From: Lithospermum erythrorhizon
Taxonomy: Eukaryota; Streptophyta; Magnoliopsida; Boraginales; Boraginaceae
Length of the DNA stretch: 64,000 nucleotides
Assembly (NCBI GenBank): GCA_019722365.1
Contig: JADFUC010001747.1
Coordinates: 62,001 to 126,000 of the forward strand
Direction of reading: 5' to 3'
Positions 33,600 to 45,799 of the stretch are shown here, in pieces. Both the position numbers and the translations under genes were made by a program. Position 1 is the first letter of the stretch. Each line of letters begins with the position of its first letter. Below the pieces are notes generated by a model. The model did no database searches. It was given only the letters and a program-made list of their open reading frames with translations, and was not told where the DNA came from.

Positions 33600-34011
33600 T
33601 CGAACGCCCTCAAAGACGGGTCATATATTGTTGTTGTACGATATCGATCATAGACAATGTTTCATTCCAGTAGTTCAACCAATTTCTCCACAATAGATGC
33701 ATCTAATCTAGGAATGGTACGCGATCACAACGATGATCTAGATCAAGAAGTAGAACTAAATGGTATCATTTTTTAGAAGCATCTTGAGGTATTAGATCAT
33801 TCGGATAATGGTGTATCTGGCCTTGTACTTTCACCGTGTAGATTCCATGATCTCTCTGTTGATATTTGTCATCGCAAGTTATACCAATTGTAGTGAAAGC
33901 AAAATGGTTATCGTAAGTTCGAATCATGTTTTGGAACTCCTTGAACCTTTCATCCGGTACCATGTCAGTTGGATAGTGATGATGCGGTCGGTTCGTCTTT
34001 AGGCGGATCAC
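33600..34011 (-). pseudogene. Helitron Rep/helicase N-terminal fragment
   Basis: The minus-strand frame 34011-33766 contains NMIRTYDNHFAFTTIGITCD, then RDHGIYTVKVQGQIHHYPND. This matches the Helitron-like N-terminal domain of plant Helitron RepHel proteins (pattern 'RxYNxxFxFTSxGhxxD ... GhYTFKhQGQhYHxhxDLhP'). Sequence beyond 33,766 on the same strand is broken by stops. RepHel would carry out rolling-circle transposition; no replication-initiator HUH motif, helicase or Helitron ends are present nearby, so this is a short remnant. Confidence 0.75.
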
Positions 34012-34691
34012 AAATCCTCAAGTCGATCTTGTCTGCTGGATCCAAATGAGAGTTCTGAAACAAGAGGCGGTTGCTTGACGGAAGCGCTCACGATGATCGA
34101 GTCAACTAAAGTCGAAGAGTTTAGTTTTACGAGAAAGAGAGAGTATAAAGGGTATCAAAGTGAACTTACTTGATTTGTCCTCCAAGGTCTACAGCACATA
34201 ATTTACTCGGACGGGTTACTTTGGCGAATTCGAGGCCTTGATGTCTATTTCATTGCGATTAAAGATTAGTGGTTCGTATGGACTAAGTAATTGCAGTTAA
34301 TTACTCTTTAATTGGGCGAATCGAACCGTTAACTTCTGATTACCGTCTCTTAGCGAGTTGGGCCGACTTGACCCATTCAACTCGGGCCTTTACCTTCGGC
34401 CCGCGTCGGTCGAGGTCCATTTATTCGGTTCTTTGTCACGATCCATCTTAGAAGGATCGATCTTGTTAGGCCAATCGCATTAACTTTCTACAGCAGTTCT
34501 GCCGCGTCGGTCGGAGTCACTTATGGGATTATCATTTGTCCATTTTCTACGGGTCGGATCTTGTATATGGGTGGGTCTCTTCAATTTCGTGTTCCAAAAA
34601 GCGCCTTATCATTTTTCCGCCTATTTGCCTTAACATTTAATTAATATTAATCATCGGTTCATCATACTCTCTTCATATATGTTATATATAC
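34012..34691. other. GC-richer stretch without a recognisable gene
   Basis: 34,320-34,600 is clearly less AT-rich than its surroundings (for example GGCCCGCGTCGGTCGAGG near 34,400). Stops occur in all frames and no domain is seen. It may be degraded retrotransposon or Helitron cargo. Confidence 0.35.
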
Positions 34692-34840
34692 TACTCCCTC
34701 CATCCCAAAAAGTATGGGATATTTTTCCAAAATAGCAATCCCATAAGTGGTTCTGAGAGGAAAATCTTAATTGTGAGAAGAATTTAAATTTGCATAAAAC
34801 TGTGTAGGTCAAAATGTCTTAAACAAATTGGGATGGAGTA
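34692..34840. mobile_element. Stowaway-type MITE (149 bp)
   Basis: Starts TACTCCCTCCATCCCAAAAA and ends AATTGGGATGGAGTA, inverted ends with TA on both sides. Its ends are the best preserved of the six copies, suggesting it is relatively young. Confidence 0.8.
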
Positions 34841-34899
34841 CCATTTTCTTCATACTCTTTCAGCTAAAGTAATTAATCATTGTCTTCTCACATTAATAA

Positions 34900-35160
34900 T
34901 ACTCCCTCCGTTCCAAAATAATTGATTGTCTAGGCAGAAAGTACTTTATTAAGGAGTTATGAAATCAATGAATAAAGTAATAAAGTTTCACAATGTTCAA
35001 TGAGATGTAAGATTATTAACTAATGAAAATAATGATAGGAAATGATGATAAGGAATTTTGTAAAGTTCAATGCAAAAAAGTTGCATTGGAATATCAAGCA
35101 ATCATTTGTTTTGGAACAAGAATTTTTGGCTAAACAATCACTTATTTTGGAATGGAAGAT
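34900..35160. mobile_element. Stowaway-type MITE, sister of 24176-24427
   Basis: Starts TACTCCCTCCGTTCCAAAAT and ends near 35160 with ACTTATTTTGGAATGGAAGA. The interior matches the copy in the chromovirus protease throughout (AAAGTACTTTATTAAGGAGT and AGTTGCATTGGAATATCAAG). Confidence 0.8.
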
Positions 35161-35794
35161 CTTCATTAACGTCGCTTGTGCTCCCAGCGTTAAACAATTG
35201 TGATTAGGTAAAAATACATGTACCACCTCTCACATTAATGACTTCTTTTCTTTTTTATTATTATTTTTTCTCCTCACTTTAATATAATTTATTATTATTA
35301 TTAACAATAATAATAATAAATTATTACTTTGTTTCCTATTATATAGAGTTCCATTTTTTTATAAATAAGATCATAAAAAAACATCCAAACATATCATATT
35401 CCAATAAAAATACTTCATTCATATAAAAATAATTGTCTAATTTAATATTTAATAATTAAAATTATACTTTTCTAAAAATGTTATTACATGATTGACATAT
35501 AGGGTATTTAAGTTTATAAAACTCATTATTTGTTGAATATGTGTTAAGAGTAATATATCAACAATTAAAGTAATATTACTAATAAAATTATACTTGAAAT
35601 AAAATATACTATATAACAAAATAAATATTATCCACAAAAAGGAACCCAATCGTGTTATAAAATTGATACCATTGATTTTATAGAAAATATTTAATCAAAG
35701 TATTTTATTATAATTTTTCATAGTATATTTAAAGAGTTATTCATGATCGAAATAAACCTTCAAAAAATAAAAACATTAATTAGAAAAAAATTCA
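35161..35794. other. Very AT-rich spacer, no gene
   Basis: Runs of AATAATAATAATAATAAA near 35,300 and many short A/T repeats. Nothing coding or structural recognised. Confidence 0.5.
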
Positions 35795-36655
35795 AGGCTA
35801 AATAGGCATCTGATCTATGGAAAAGATTTCAAATAGGTATTAAGCATTTATTTCGAATAGGCACTTTAAAAATAATTTTTGATCACTTGAACTTTTAGAA
35901 ATATTTTTTTTTGCTTTGAACTCGGTCATATGAGATAAACTTAAGGGCAAAATAGAAAATTTGTATATATTATAATTTATGGATCATATTTTAGATAATA
36001 AACACTTAATTAGGTCAACTTTTAATAATTAATTTTAATCAATTAAACGAAAAATAAAATCCAAAATGAACCAAGCTACTGTTGGTAGCTGGCAAAATGG
36101 TGAAAATCCCAAGTCAAAAAATGCTCAAAGATCCAATTTTTTGACTAATTGTGAAAAATCCAAGTTGAAAAATGCTCAAAGATCCAATTATTCAACTGAT
36201 TTGGCTTCTGATTTTGAAAAAATCAAGTTGAAAAATGATGAAAGATTTAATTTTTCGACTGATTTGGCTTTTGGGTGTGAAGAAAAAAGTTGAAAAATTC
36301 TCAAAAATTCAATTTTGATGCTGATTTGGCTTCTGGGTGTGAAAATTTCCAGCTTGATTCAAATGATGATGTCCGTTTTACATTAATGAATTATAGCCAT
36401 ATTTTTCATTAAGTGATTTATTTTATTTTATGTTTAATTATTTAGAATTCGTTATAAAAAATTGACCTAATTAAGTGTTTATTATCTAAAATATGACCCA
36501 TAAACTGTAATATATACAAATTTTCTGTTTTACCCTTATATTTATTTGTTTAAGTGGAGTTCAGTGCCAAAAGCGTTTTAAAAGTTTAGTGCAAAATCGT
36601 TAAAGTGCTATTTGGTTGAAATGTTTTGGTCTTTTATTTGAATGTTTTTCCTAAT
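35795..36655. mobile_element. Long-TIR foldback element with an internal tandem-repeat frame
   Basis: The left arm (about 35,795-36,060) and right arm (about 36,400-36,655) are inverted copies: AGAAAATTTGTATATATTA and AGATAATAAACACTTAATTA occur in the left arm and, on the other strand, in the right arm. About 250 bp of inverted repeat around a 340-bp centre fits a Mutator-like foldback element. The centre has a 75-codon plus-strand frame (36066-36293) made of repeats of the type KLKNAQRSN-STDLA. No target duplication could be fixed. Confidence 0.65.
36066..36370 (+). repeat. Four or five imperfect 54-66-bp repeats in the foldback element's core
   Basis: AAATGCTCAAAGATCCAATT and variants recur at about 36,118, 36,171, 36,231 and 36,293, alternating with GATTTGGCTTCTG. 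Translated, this gives repeated [K/E]xKxKNxxRxNFxTDLA units, ending in a stop after EEKS at 36293, with the repeat itself continuing past it. Whether it was ever translated is unknown. Confidence 0.65.
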
Positions 36656-38263
36656 TGAGAATGCGGATGAAATTTAGCTAAAATTCAAAAGAATACAAAT
36701 TTATACCGTTTTCGAATGATTTCAAAATTAAACATAAAATCCTCTCAAATATTACCTTTACTAGTTGAATAAAAACTTATCAATCTTAGCGCTTTAAAAT
36801 TGTAACAATCATCGGCCAGGCAAATAGAGCCAGAGGCAGAAGATAAAGAAATTTTTTGGAACCGATCGGAACGAATTAGGTTCGGCGTCGGAAGAGCAGA
36901 GAACTAATTTAGGATTACATTGAAATAACTTGAGGCGAACCGATTCTAAATTTTGTGTAGATTTTTCAATTTTATTTATTATCCTTTTCAAGATTTTGTA
37001 GTATTTGCATGTGTAAATTTTAAGAAGTGAAATTTAGATTTAACTTTATTGCATTATTGAGTATAATGAAATAAAATATATATAAGAACACTTACAAAAC
37101 TGTATATAGAGAATACAAAAGATATGTAAAATAGTGGTATTATGTATTGAATGTAGATTGTATAATTAATCTTTAAAGAGTTCATTGAAATTACATGGAT
37201 TAAATCTAGTTTAAGGACTTAATTTTGAGTTGAGCTGATATGCTCAAAAATGTCTCAAAATCGAAACTTAACGAGAACCGGGCGGAACCGATGAGGCGAT
37301 ATTAAGTTGGGCAGAAACTTAGATTTAGGTTCGATCTTTGAAAGAACCGATGAAATAAATTCGAATTATAATTTGGCTGTAGAGCCGGCAAGGCAGTTGA
37401 AACTGCTTGCTCACGAATTGATGGTCAATAATGAACAAGCTTTTTGACATTACATAATACATACTACGAATTGAACGGCTCTTGTGTGTATTTATAGTCT
37501 GATACTAAAACTAGGGAGAACGGAAAGATTAAATTCACATAGTTATTTGAACTTTGGCACATTTTAATAAACCTTGCAATTTTTTACACTCGGTTGATGC
37601 ATAGTGATCTAATACGATAAGCATGCTAGATGATGTAGCGAGTTTAGTCTTGATTTGATGATTCTGTTTATCTATCAGCGTCTATATCATAGTTACTTTG
37701 TTGAGAATGCGGATGTCGGCCTGGCATCGCCAGCTAAATGCGAGGCTTGGCTATTCTCTTGGGCCGGATTAGAGGGCGAGGTACAGTTATGTCTCTTGCC
37801 CAAATGCGGCTGCAGGCACAGTGCCCAGCTTTCACGGTTTCTTTGGGCAATTTGGATTCCATTATGTCGAGGTCTCGACGTGTTAGAATGCACAGGCGCG
37901 GCCAGAAATTCGATCGATCGGCTTCGATGATAAAGTTAGTATTTATCAGAGAATAATAAACAAATATTGTGTGTAAGCATTCGCCGAAGAGACAATGAGA
38001 TATTTATGAATGCGCCAAAGACACCGCTCAAGGAGATAGTTGCGAAATGCAATAAATTCGTAACGTAACTGTCAAATATACAGAAAGCGGATAAAAAGGC
38101 TCTTTTTGTATCTCTTTTTCCTATTGAGAACAGAAATTAGCTAATAGAAAACTCTTATTTATATCACTCACCTATGTATCAAATTTTAAAATAACTATTG
38201 GAAAATGTCAAAAATCCTGTGTGTCAATTTTAAAATACCTATCGGAAAATGTCAAAATCTATA
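36656..38263. other. No gene recognised; contains a GC-rich island at 37,705-37,930
   Basis: Mostly AT-rich. At 37,705-37,930 composition rises sharply and three frames on two strands are open (37655-37930 plus, 37738-37956 plus, 37893-37693 minus). None resembles a protein family I know, so no product is proposed. The island might be a captured gene piece or old retroelement sequence. Confidence 0.4.
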
Positions 38264-38975
38264 TCTATACCATATATAATGTCTAAGCCTACATTGGCGG
38301 TTACAAGTGAAGCGGAATTAATGTATTTCTATTTTACCCTCGATAAATTTTTTTTATTTTAATTTTAAAGCAATAAACATTAGTGGTGTAGCTAGCAAAA
38401 TAAGCTTACCATTAAGCAGCTACTTATAAATATTATCTACTACGTATTCTCCGTAATTATCACAAGAAAATAAAATTGTTTCGCGATCCACCTCTTGCTT
38501 TCTTCATGGTAACTTTTCATATTATTTCTTTTTAGTTTTTTAAATTTTTTTTCATTATAATTTATTATAAAAATAATAAAATAATTTGCCTGGCAAAGGC
38601 GTGCACATATAATAGTTATATATAGTAATGCGAGGTGGGTTGGCGGGATTCTAAGTGAAGCCAAATTAATGTATTTCTATTTTACCCTTCGATAGAATTT
38701 TTTTTAATTTTAATTTTCATAGTAAACTTCTTGTGGTATAACGTATAACGAAGATAAATTCTCCATAAACTACTACTATAAATATTATCTACAGTAATAC
38801 TCCGTAATTATCATAGAAAATAAAAGTTGTTTCTGTCGTCTATTTTTATTTTTACCATGATATTTCAACTTGTTTCTTTTAGTTTTTTTAAAATTTATTT
38901 TTTGTTTATAATTTTATTATAAAAATAATAAAATAATTTATTCTGGAAATGCAAGATTATCACGGATATAGCCAG
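38264..38975 (+). mobile_element. Tandem pair of Helitron-like AT-rich repeats (347-bp unit)
   Basis: AATTAATGTATTTCTATTTTA occurs at 38317 and 38664, with similarity over the whole unit. The first copy opens TCTATACCATATATAATG preceded by A, resembling a Helitron 5' end (A-TC). Each unit ends in a short GC-rich stretch (TTTGCCTGGCAAAGGCGTGC) near a TATAATAG, resembling a Helitron 3' hairpin, though a clean CTAG end is not seen. A third copy is inverted at 48675-49024. Confidence 0.45.
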
Positions 38976-40166
38976 TTATAATAACGTTTTAAGCCTACCA
39001 TTTTACACCATCAGCGGATCTTTACAAATAGGGATGGGGGACACATTTATTTTATTTCCGGAATATAATATTAAACACATCTCAGTTTTATAGACAATCG
39101 CACTCATATGATTCACTTAATGCATTACTACATGGTTAAGTCACTAATGTGGATGCATGATTCCTCTTCATGGGCCCAAGAAGAGAAGGTAGTGGAAAAC
39201 ATGAAATGGTTGTGTACTTGTGTGATGATTTAGATTTTAGACAATAAAGTGATAAACAAACATATGAATCTGATCTCAATTCTGAAGTCTCAAGTAACAC
39301 ACACTTACATCATTTCTCTTATCACATTAGATTATTTTCATTTTCTTTCATCTAATAACGTTAATATGTCAACAAAATACATAATTTTAACATGTCCAAA
39401 TAACATAAGCTTCGAGTTCTATTTATAGATATTGTAAAATAAAAATATTGGTGAACTTTTTTTTTTTTTAATAATTTCTTATAATTAAAAGCCATTGAAG
39501 AAAAAGGGGACAAGGGATCCATAATTTTAGATTTACCTAGAGGCAAATTTTGTCTATCAAAATTTCCTCTTTACTTTTTCATTCCTATTTGCCTACTGCT
39601 GACTGCTGACTACTGTGACAATTTTCTACCATTTTCTTACCTGTTGGCTGTTGCACTTATTTTAAGTGAAGCCCACAGACCATAAAATAAACTACAGTAT
39701 AAACTATAAACCATAATTTTTAAGCAAACTCTAGATCGATCCAATTCCTTTCCTTCACAATCAGCCCATGCCCCAAGTGACAAATTTGACCAAATCTTGA
39801 AATGGCACTAAAGCTTCAAACTTCAATCTATTATCTCCTCCAAATCTTCAATTGGGGTGAACTTGTCTGAATGTAGATTAAATTTTATGTGAATCGTGTA
39901 AGGGGTTCTAAACTTTCTATATTAATCGAGGTTAAATAATTTATATCGATTAAGCTAAATTCATTCCATTTTCATTAACCATCAAATTTTAATGTAATAT
40001 AAGTTAATGATATTTTTAGTTATATTTCACCTCATTCAATTCGATTCACCTCGACAAATAAAATGGTATACAAACGACATTTTAAAATATTAAACTCAAT
40101 TCATCTCATTACCTATAACTATGACAATTTTTAAGCTTCATCCTTACCAGTCGCCCTCAAAGTAGA
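38976..40166. other. No gene recognised
   Basis: AT-rich intergenic DNA preceding the hAT element. Only short chance frames; no RNA gene or repeat array identified. Confidence 0.5.
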
Positions 40167-41699
40167 CATGGCTATCGGGCCGGGCCCAATTGGGGCCGTC
40201 CGGTGAGCCCGGCCACAGTTGACGGATTGGCCCGGCCACTAGGCCTGACGGCCCGGCCCACTAATAAAGTGGGACGGCTGGGGCGGATGGGCTTGGCTTA
40301 GAGGCCATTCGGCGCACGATATTCGGTGGGTATTCGGCCCGGGCGTTCGAGGCACAGGGTCGTTATTAACGTGAATGCGGATTTATAAGCGATGCGCGTA
40401 ACCTCGATAAAGTAAATAGCGAGGCATTGTGCTGCATTTTTATATTAGCGATGCCGCGATCAACGTCAGTATTCATTCTTGTTATTAACGTGGTACCTTT
40501 TTAAAATTACTTTGGTACGCGTTAATACTAAATGGAAGCGTGTTCACTTGAAAATACAATGAGTGTTGATTTAAAACAAATGTCTACGTTAACAGCAATT
40601 AAGTGTAATCAAATGCGAGTAAGCATGTAGCCGAAATTAGAAAATAAGTAAATTTTCTTAAAAGCTAAATTGTTGAATCTTAAACATCAATATAATCAAT
40701 ATTCAAAAACGCATTATTAAATGGAAACGTGTTTTTGAGTGAATCTCATTTGCTCTCTTTCTCTTACTCAGCCTCTCGCGCTCGCGTTCATCGCTCTGCT
40801 CGCGATCATCGCTCTGCTGCTGACCTTAAAACTGCCCCATATCAACTTTGATGCTCGTTATCTTGAGCGAACTTTAACATGTTGGCGTGTCGATTCCAAC
40901 ATTGACATAGCTCTATCGGATGATCGAGGGAGCGAGGGAGGACCACCTTCTCGGGCTCGGCCGGTATTTGTGACAAAAGTAGGAGTCTTACATCCGCTGA
41001 GGGATGCTTGATTGTTGAGCCTCCACTTGCTCATGCTGAACATCCATTAAATGTTCAAACGCCTCCCGTTAGCCCATGATACCCGTCCATGCGAAAACAC
41101 AATTTGTCGATGATTGCGCTTAATTTTAAGTCCTTCTTAAAATCAACCCATCTACGTTCTCAATAAAAGGAACCGCTTTTGATATTAACTAACGAATGAG
41201 AATCATCGTAATATTGAAGGTTGAAGCAGCCTTTGATAAAACATATGTTTAAGTATGTCAAAGCGTGGCGTATTAACAATCGCAAATTCAATATAGACCG
41301 CGTAACACAGAATGCAAACAACTTAGTTCGGATGCTTGACTAGTAGATAGCAAAAGAATCTTGGATACGACTTTCCAAACAAGTTTTGTATACCGTTCAA
41401 GTTATTCTTATACACTATGCCTTCTTTCTTAACTTTCTACGATTGTTGTTAAGCTCACGGACACGGTCTTGTAATGTGACCGGCCGGTTAGTACACCATC
41501 CACTTTCCGGGTAATCATCCGCACCCAGGCATACGAATGTTTTTTATTAAATGGTTTTTCCGTTATCATACCCGTAACTCGTCGATATTGTACCCGACAA
41601 CCAAGCACTCCTCGCTATCATTATTACGCGATCAGGCAGTTCATAAAACTTATACACAATGGCGGGATACGATTACTAGTAAAAGTAGTAAATGTACTA

Positions 41700-41975
41700 A
41701 GTTTGGCATGATCTAAAGTGGAATAAAGATTACCCGTGACCGCCTTGATTTCTCCTTCGTGAGTGCGTCCCGCCAGTATCTTAGTACCTCCACCTCTTTA
41801 CCGCCCGCTGACTTCTCGGCCATTCGCCCCTGCATCTTCTTCCCTCTTGTGGTGGTGAATGGTGGTGAGTGATTGTGGTAGTGACTCATGTTGGACTCTC
41901 CTCCTATTTCTTGTTTGCAATTGACAATTTCTTGTTTTTGGGAGCTCTTTTTTGAGTGCCATTTTAGCAAATTGA
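41700..41975 (-). other. Gene-start-like segment inside the hAT element
   Basis: On the minus strand, C/T-rich leader-like DNA (about 42,070-41,980) precedes ATGGCACTCAAAAAAGAGC and an open stretch; another frame stays open for 85 codons (41970-41713) with EKSAGGKEVEVLRYWRDALT. No family is recognised. It lies beyond the end of the transposase gene, so it could be a captured host gene fragment. Confidence 0.25.
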
Positions 41976-42499
41976 TACTAATATAATATAATTAACTAAT
42001 TGAAAAGATGATTTATAGAGAATTGAAGATTGAGTTTGAGAGAATTTTGGTTTTGGAGTTTGAAGATTAGAGGTGTGTTTCAATTGAATGTTTGGAACCC
42101 TATTAATCCCGTTTTCATGACAAGCGTGGTAGGTACAAATAAGCGGTACCCGTTTATTCTAAAAATGGCGAAAGTTTGGAATTTTCGTTGCGCCGTTTTT
42201 AGGATTAAGCATTAATTACTTAGTTTATTTGTAGCAGTACCCGTTTAATGAAAAATATTGAAACTTACGCCATTTTTTAAGTTAAAATGCAGTTATTTAT
42301 AAGCGACACCACTAATCTAAAAATGGCAAAAGTTTGGCCATTTTTTGCATCCATTTTTGGATTAAAGTTTAAAAACAATAGAGATACATTTGTATGGAAT
42401 AAAACGTTTATTATTTGACATCCCTGATTTATACTCGTCTTGGCGACTGAGGAGTTTACATGAGTTTCCGTCGATAATAAAAAGTTATTAAGTTACAAA

Positions 42500-44640
42500 A
42501 CTACAATTCTAATGAACAATAGAATTAATTCATCTTGGACTCTTATGCAGGAGTCTTTTCAAGCGTCTATTGTGTTGCTCTCTTAGAGTATTTCTTCAAT
42601 TTCTTCTTGATGTCACTAAGATGTGAGCATGTACTTTCTTTCCGTTCCGTGAGCATTGTCTTTATCTTGCATCTATGCTCGACGCGTCCGATCCTTGATC
42701 GCATACTTGATCATGAGCTTGTAAGTCTTGAGCGTCTTTGAGTGTATTGTAACCGCCCGTACTAAATCTCTTTGGGATTCGGCTGGCTATTAATACAGGC
42801 ATAGGGATAGAAAATATTTCTTTTGCCATCTTAGATAAGACCGGAGCTTGAGAACTACTTTCATGACAATTTAATATATCAAAAGGATTTTTTATCGTTA
42901 TTATTTCGATTCAAAGTTAGTAGATAAATGTTGAGTTAACTCGTTAGGTGTCTTGTGGAAGCGATTGGATCTATTTCACCCTAAAGCTTGTACTTGGCGT
43001 TTCTAAAGAGATCATGTTGACTTAATTTTTAACTCCGTGCGGGCCCACATTAAAACTTTGTATACTACTTGAAGGTGTGGCACTTACCTTGTCCAAATAC
43101 CTTGATTGTTATTTGCTATAAATGTTATCATATACGTTTCAATTAAATCTTTCCATTTTGAACATCAAAACTCTTTAGTTACGGATTAAAGGGTAGTAAA
43201 AGATTCGTATCTGATTCATAGAAATTAAAATGCTTTTAATTTAGCCTTGGATCGAGGTGCCTGATTGCATATGCATGTAGGATAGAATGAAAATATTTTA
43301 AAAACTTATCTTCCATATTCGGAATCATATCTCTAGCAACATAATCATTTCTATGTTTAGTCATATGAATGGAAGTGCGACACATTCTAAAGCAAGATGA
43401 ATATTTGGCTCGGATTGAGTTGAAAAAACTTTAGTATAATCTTTAAGTGGCTCTAGAAACTTAAGTAATTCATAACAATGTTTCCAATTAGTATATGTGA
43501 GTGGTACATAATACTCACGATGGGGCATATACCATGCAAAAATGGGAGATTTCTTCCTTATACATATGCACGAACTAGTAGATCGTAAATTCAGTTCCAT
43601 CCCCAGTTTCCACCGATCAAAATTAATTTCTTAAACTTCTTAGCGGAAGCCTCAACCATTTTTTTATATTCATGTCTTCAATTAATTTCCCATTAACAAC
43701 AAAATTAACAGCTTTACGAATTGGTAAAATAAACTCGAACCAAACAACTTTTATTCCATCTTTAGCAACTAATTGAAGGACGTGACATAAACATCTAACG
43801 TAGAAAAAGTTATTTTAAATCAGGTTTAATAAGCTCTTTAATTTTTCGATTGAAAGCGGTATTAGCGGGCCAGCGTTATCAAATGAAATTGAAGTAATCT
43901 TATTCAAACATTTGTAATCATTGGCACATCAGTATACTTCGGAAATTTGAATATTGTTATGTTTAGCAATCGATCTAAAATATAATTCTTCTTTGCAGAA
44001 CCCCAGTCATGATCAATCCAATGACATGTTACACACATTATATCAAAATCAAAAGACACCCAATATCATTAGTCGAAACGCGTTTTATAAGGCAAATTCG
44101 TAAAATTATTCTGCAGAAGATGCTTTCGTTTTTTAAAATATTTAAGCATAGGTTAAGTAAAGTAGTGCAGGGATGCGTATATTTCGAGGATTAACGACAT
44201 TTTTTGAATCATTTAGTAAAAGCATGCATCCATCATGATGATTAAAAGGCAAAAGAACTGCCGATTACAAATTTCATAGTTTCGATCCTATAAGCCAAGA
44301 TGCTAAAAAAAAAGTTCTTCACAGGTTTGGATATCAATAGTTGGCCCCAATGCCTTTCCTCGCCTTTATCTTTAGTGATCTTATGACCAGTAAGTGTCAC
44401 AGCAAGATGACCGGTTCCCCTTTACCCCGCCGTTTTCACGTGATAGGGTAGCACTTTACAATTTATACAGTTGCAGTTTGTTTTCACGGTCTCCATTAAA
44501 ATATTTCCAAATCCATGAGGTTTCCTTTCATTAGTAGTATCAAATAGCACTAGATTGAGAGTTAATAATGGGTAGTTAGGCCATACGATCATCACCATAC
44601 AAATTAACATAATCATTGAACATAGACATCTTTAGCTAGC
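42500..44640 (-). pseudogene. hAT transposase (BED zinc finger, DDE core, dimerisation domain), decayed
   Basis: N-terminal: the minus-strand frame 44616-44422 contains ETVKTNCNCINCK, the cysteine pair of a BED zinc finger after an aromatic W/F-G start. Middle: 43600-43361 reads ELNLRSTSSCICI and KHCYELLKFLEPLKDYTKVF, matching the 'RWNSTYLML ... FLxxFxxxTxxF' region of plant hAT transposases. C-terminal: about 42,840-42,740 has MAKEIFSIPMPVLIAS and FSTGG, the counterpart of 'AxxhLxIPxSxVASExxFSTGGR' of the hAT dimerisation domain. Stops and shifts separate these parts. The expected cut-and-paste enzyme is inactive. Confidence 0.8.
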
Positions 44641-45535
44641 ACTTTGAACATTTTTTACGAGTTGCGTTTTGATGCCGTAATTTAAAACAAAATATCATAA
44701 TTTATAAAAAATTGATAGATAATACCGAATCGGATATGGAGCAATGTAGGATCGTAGATTGTAGATTGCAATGAACAAGCCCACGCCTTGAGATAGAATC
44801 CTTAGACTTCAATATAATTTTTCAATATAAGATTTTGAGATTGCTTGTTATTGCTTTGAGTTTCAGCTTCTGAATGATTGTGGTGTGAGAAATGAAGGAA
44901 GGTATTATCCTTTTATAGACCTCTTTTTGACTTGCTTGACGATAAGCGTGGTAACGTTTGGTTACGTTTATTACTACTTCTGTTACCTGTAGGTATTTTG
45001 TATAAGCGTGGTAGCGGTTTCAAATCAAACGTTACGTTTATCTGGTAGCCGTTATTCTAATTCTATGCGTTACAAAGCTGGCGGTTGGTGGAGCAAGCGT
45101 GGTTTAAGCTAGCATTGCCGCGTTTGTTCGAAAAATTAAGCGATGATGCTTGGATTAGGTAGTAAAAGCGATGCTAGCGTTAAGCGTCGGGCCCCCAAGT
45201 GAGCGCCGGCGAGGCAGAATAGGGCGTGCCCCACTGTGGTAGGCAGGATTCGTTAAGGAACCTCGGGCCCACGTCGAACTTGTTACCCGGGCCGGCCCGG
45301 TTCGATTGTTAAGGGGCCGGGCCGGGCGGCCAATGATTAGCCATGACTTCTCCAAAAGGAACCATTACTACACTTCTTCCATCACAAATTTATCATCAAG
45401 TTTTGAGTTTTGATAGACTCGGGTATTTCTTTACATAGGGAGTATTTTTTAAAGCTTAATGGGCCTAAAAGGGCTTTGTGGGAAGGAATGTGATTGGTCA
45501 AATTTAATTGTCCTTTTTGAATGGAGTTCCTCTAT

Positions 45536-45665
45536 AAGCACACTGAAACAGTGTTAAAAGTATGTGAAATGACTATTTTATTCCTAAATAAAATTTCATC
45601 AACCCCTCATATAGGTGGGGTTAAAATAGTAATTTCATGTTTTTTTTTACTATTTGGTGTGCTTT
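45536..45665. mobile_element. Foldback MITE (130 bp)
   Basis: The left arm AAGCACACTGAAACAGT continuing to ATGACTATTTTA pairs with the right arm (on the minus strand AAGCACACCAAATAGTA continuing to ATTACTATTTTA). The whole element can fold on itself. It lies 135 bp upstream of the B3 gene's start codon, so it may affect that promoter. Confidence 0.6.
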
Positions 45666-45799
45666 AAGCAGCAGTGTGAATCCATTCATAGACAAAAAAC
45701 ACAAAGGTAGGGGAAAATATTGATCGAAACTTGAAAGTGGGAGGTGGTGCGGTCCAAATGGTAAAACCCCCGCCCTAAGCTAAATCACATACTCTACTA

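Larger units (their letters stand above)
40167..45347 (-). mobile_element. hAT transposon (about 5.2 kb) with GC-rich ends
   Basis: Left end ATGGCTATCGGGCCGGGCCC; right end, read inward on the minus strand, ATGGCTAATCATTGGCCGCC then CGGCCCGGCC. Both ends carry clusters of GGGCCGGGCC-type motifs, as in many plant hAT elements whose subterminal repeats bind transposase. A decayed hAT transposase lies on the minus strand inside. An exact 8-bp target duplication was not found; CTCAAAG on the left and CTCCAAAAG on the right are only similar. The exact ends are uncertain by a few bases. Confidence 0.7.

Noticed and set aside
40739..41011. 90-codon plus-strand frame inside the hAT element
   Set aside because: Starts with a leucine-rich stretch but has no known domain and overlaps a minus-strand frame of similar length; probably chance.
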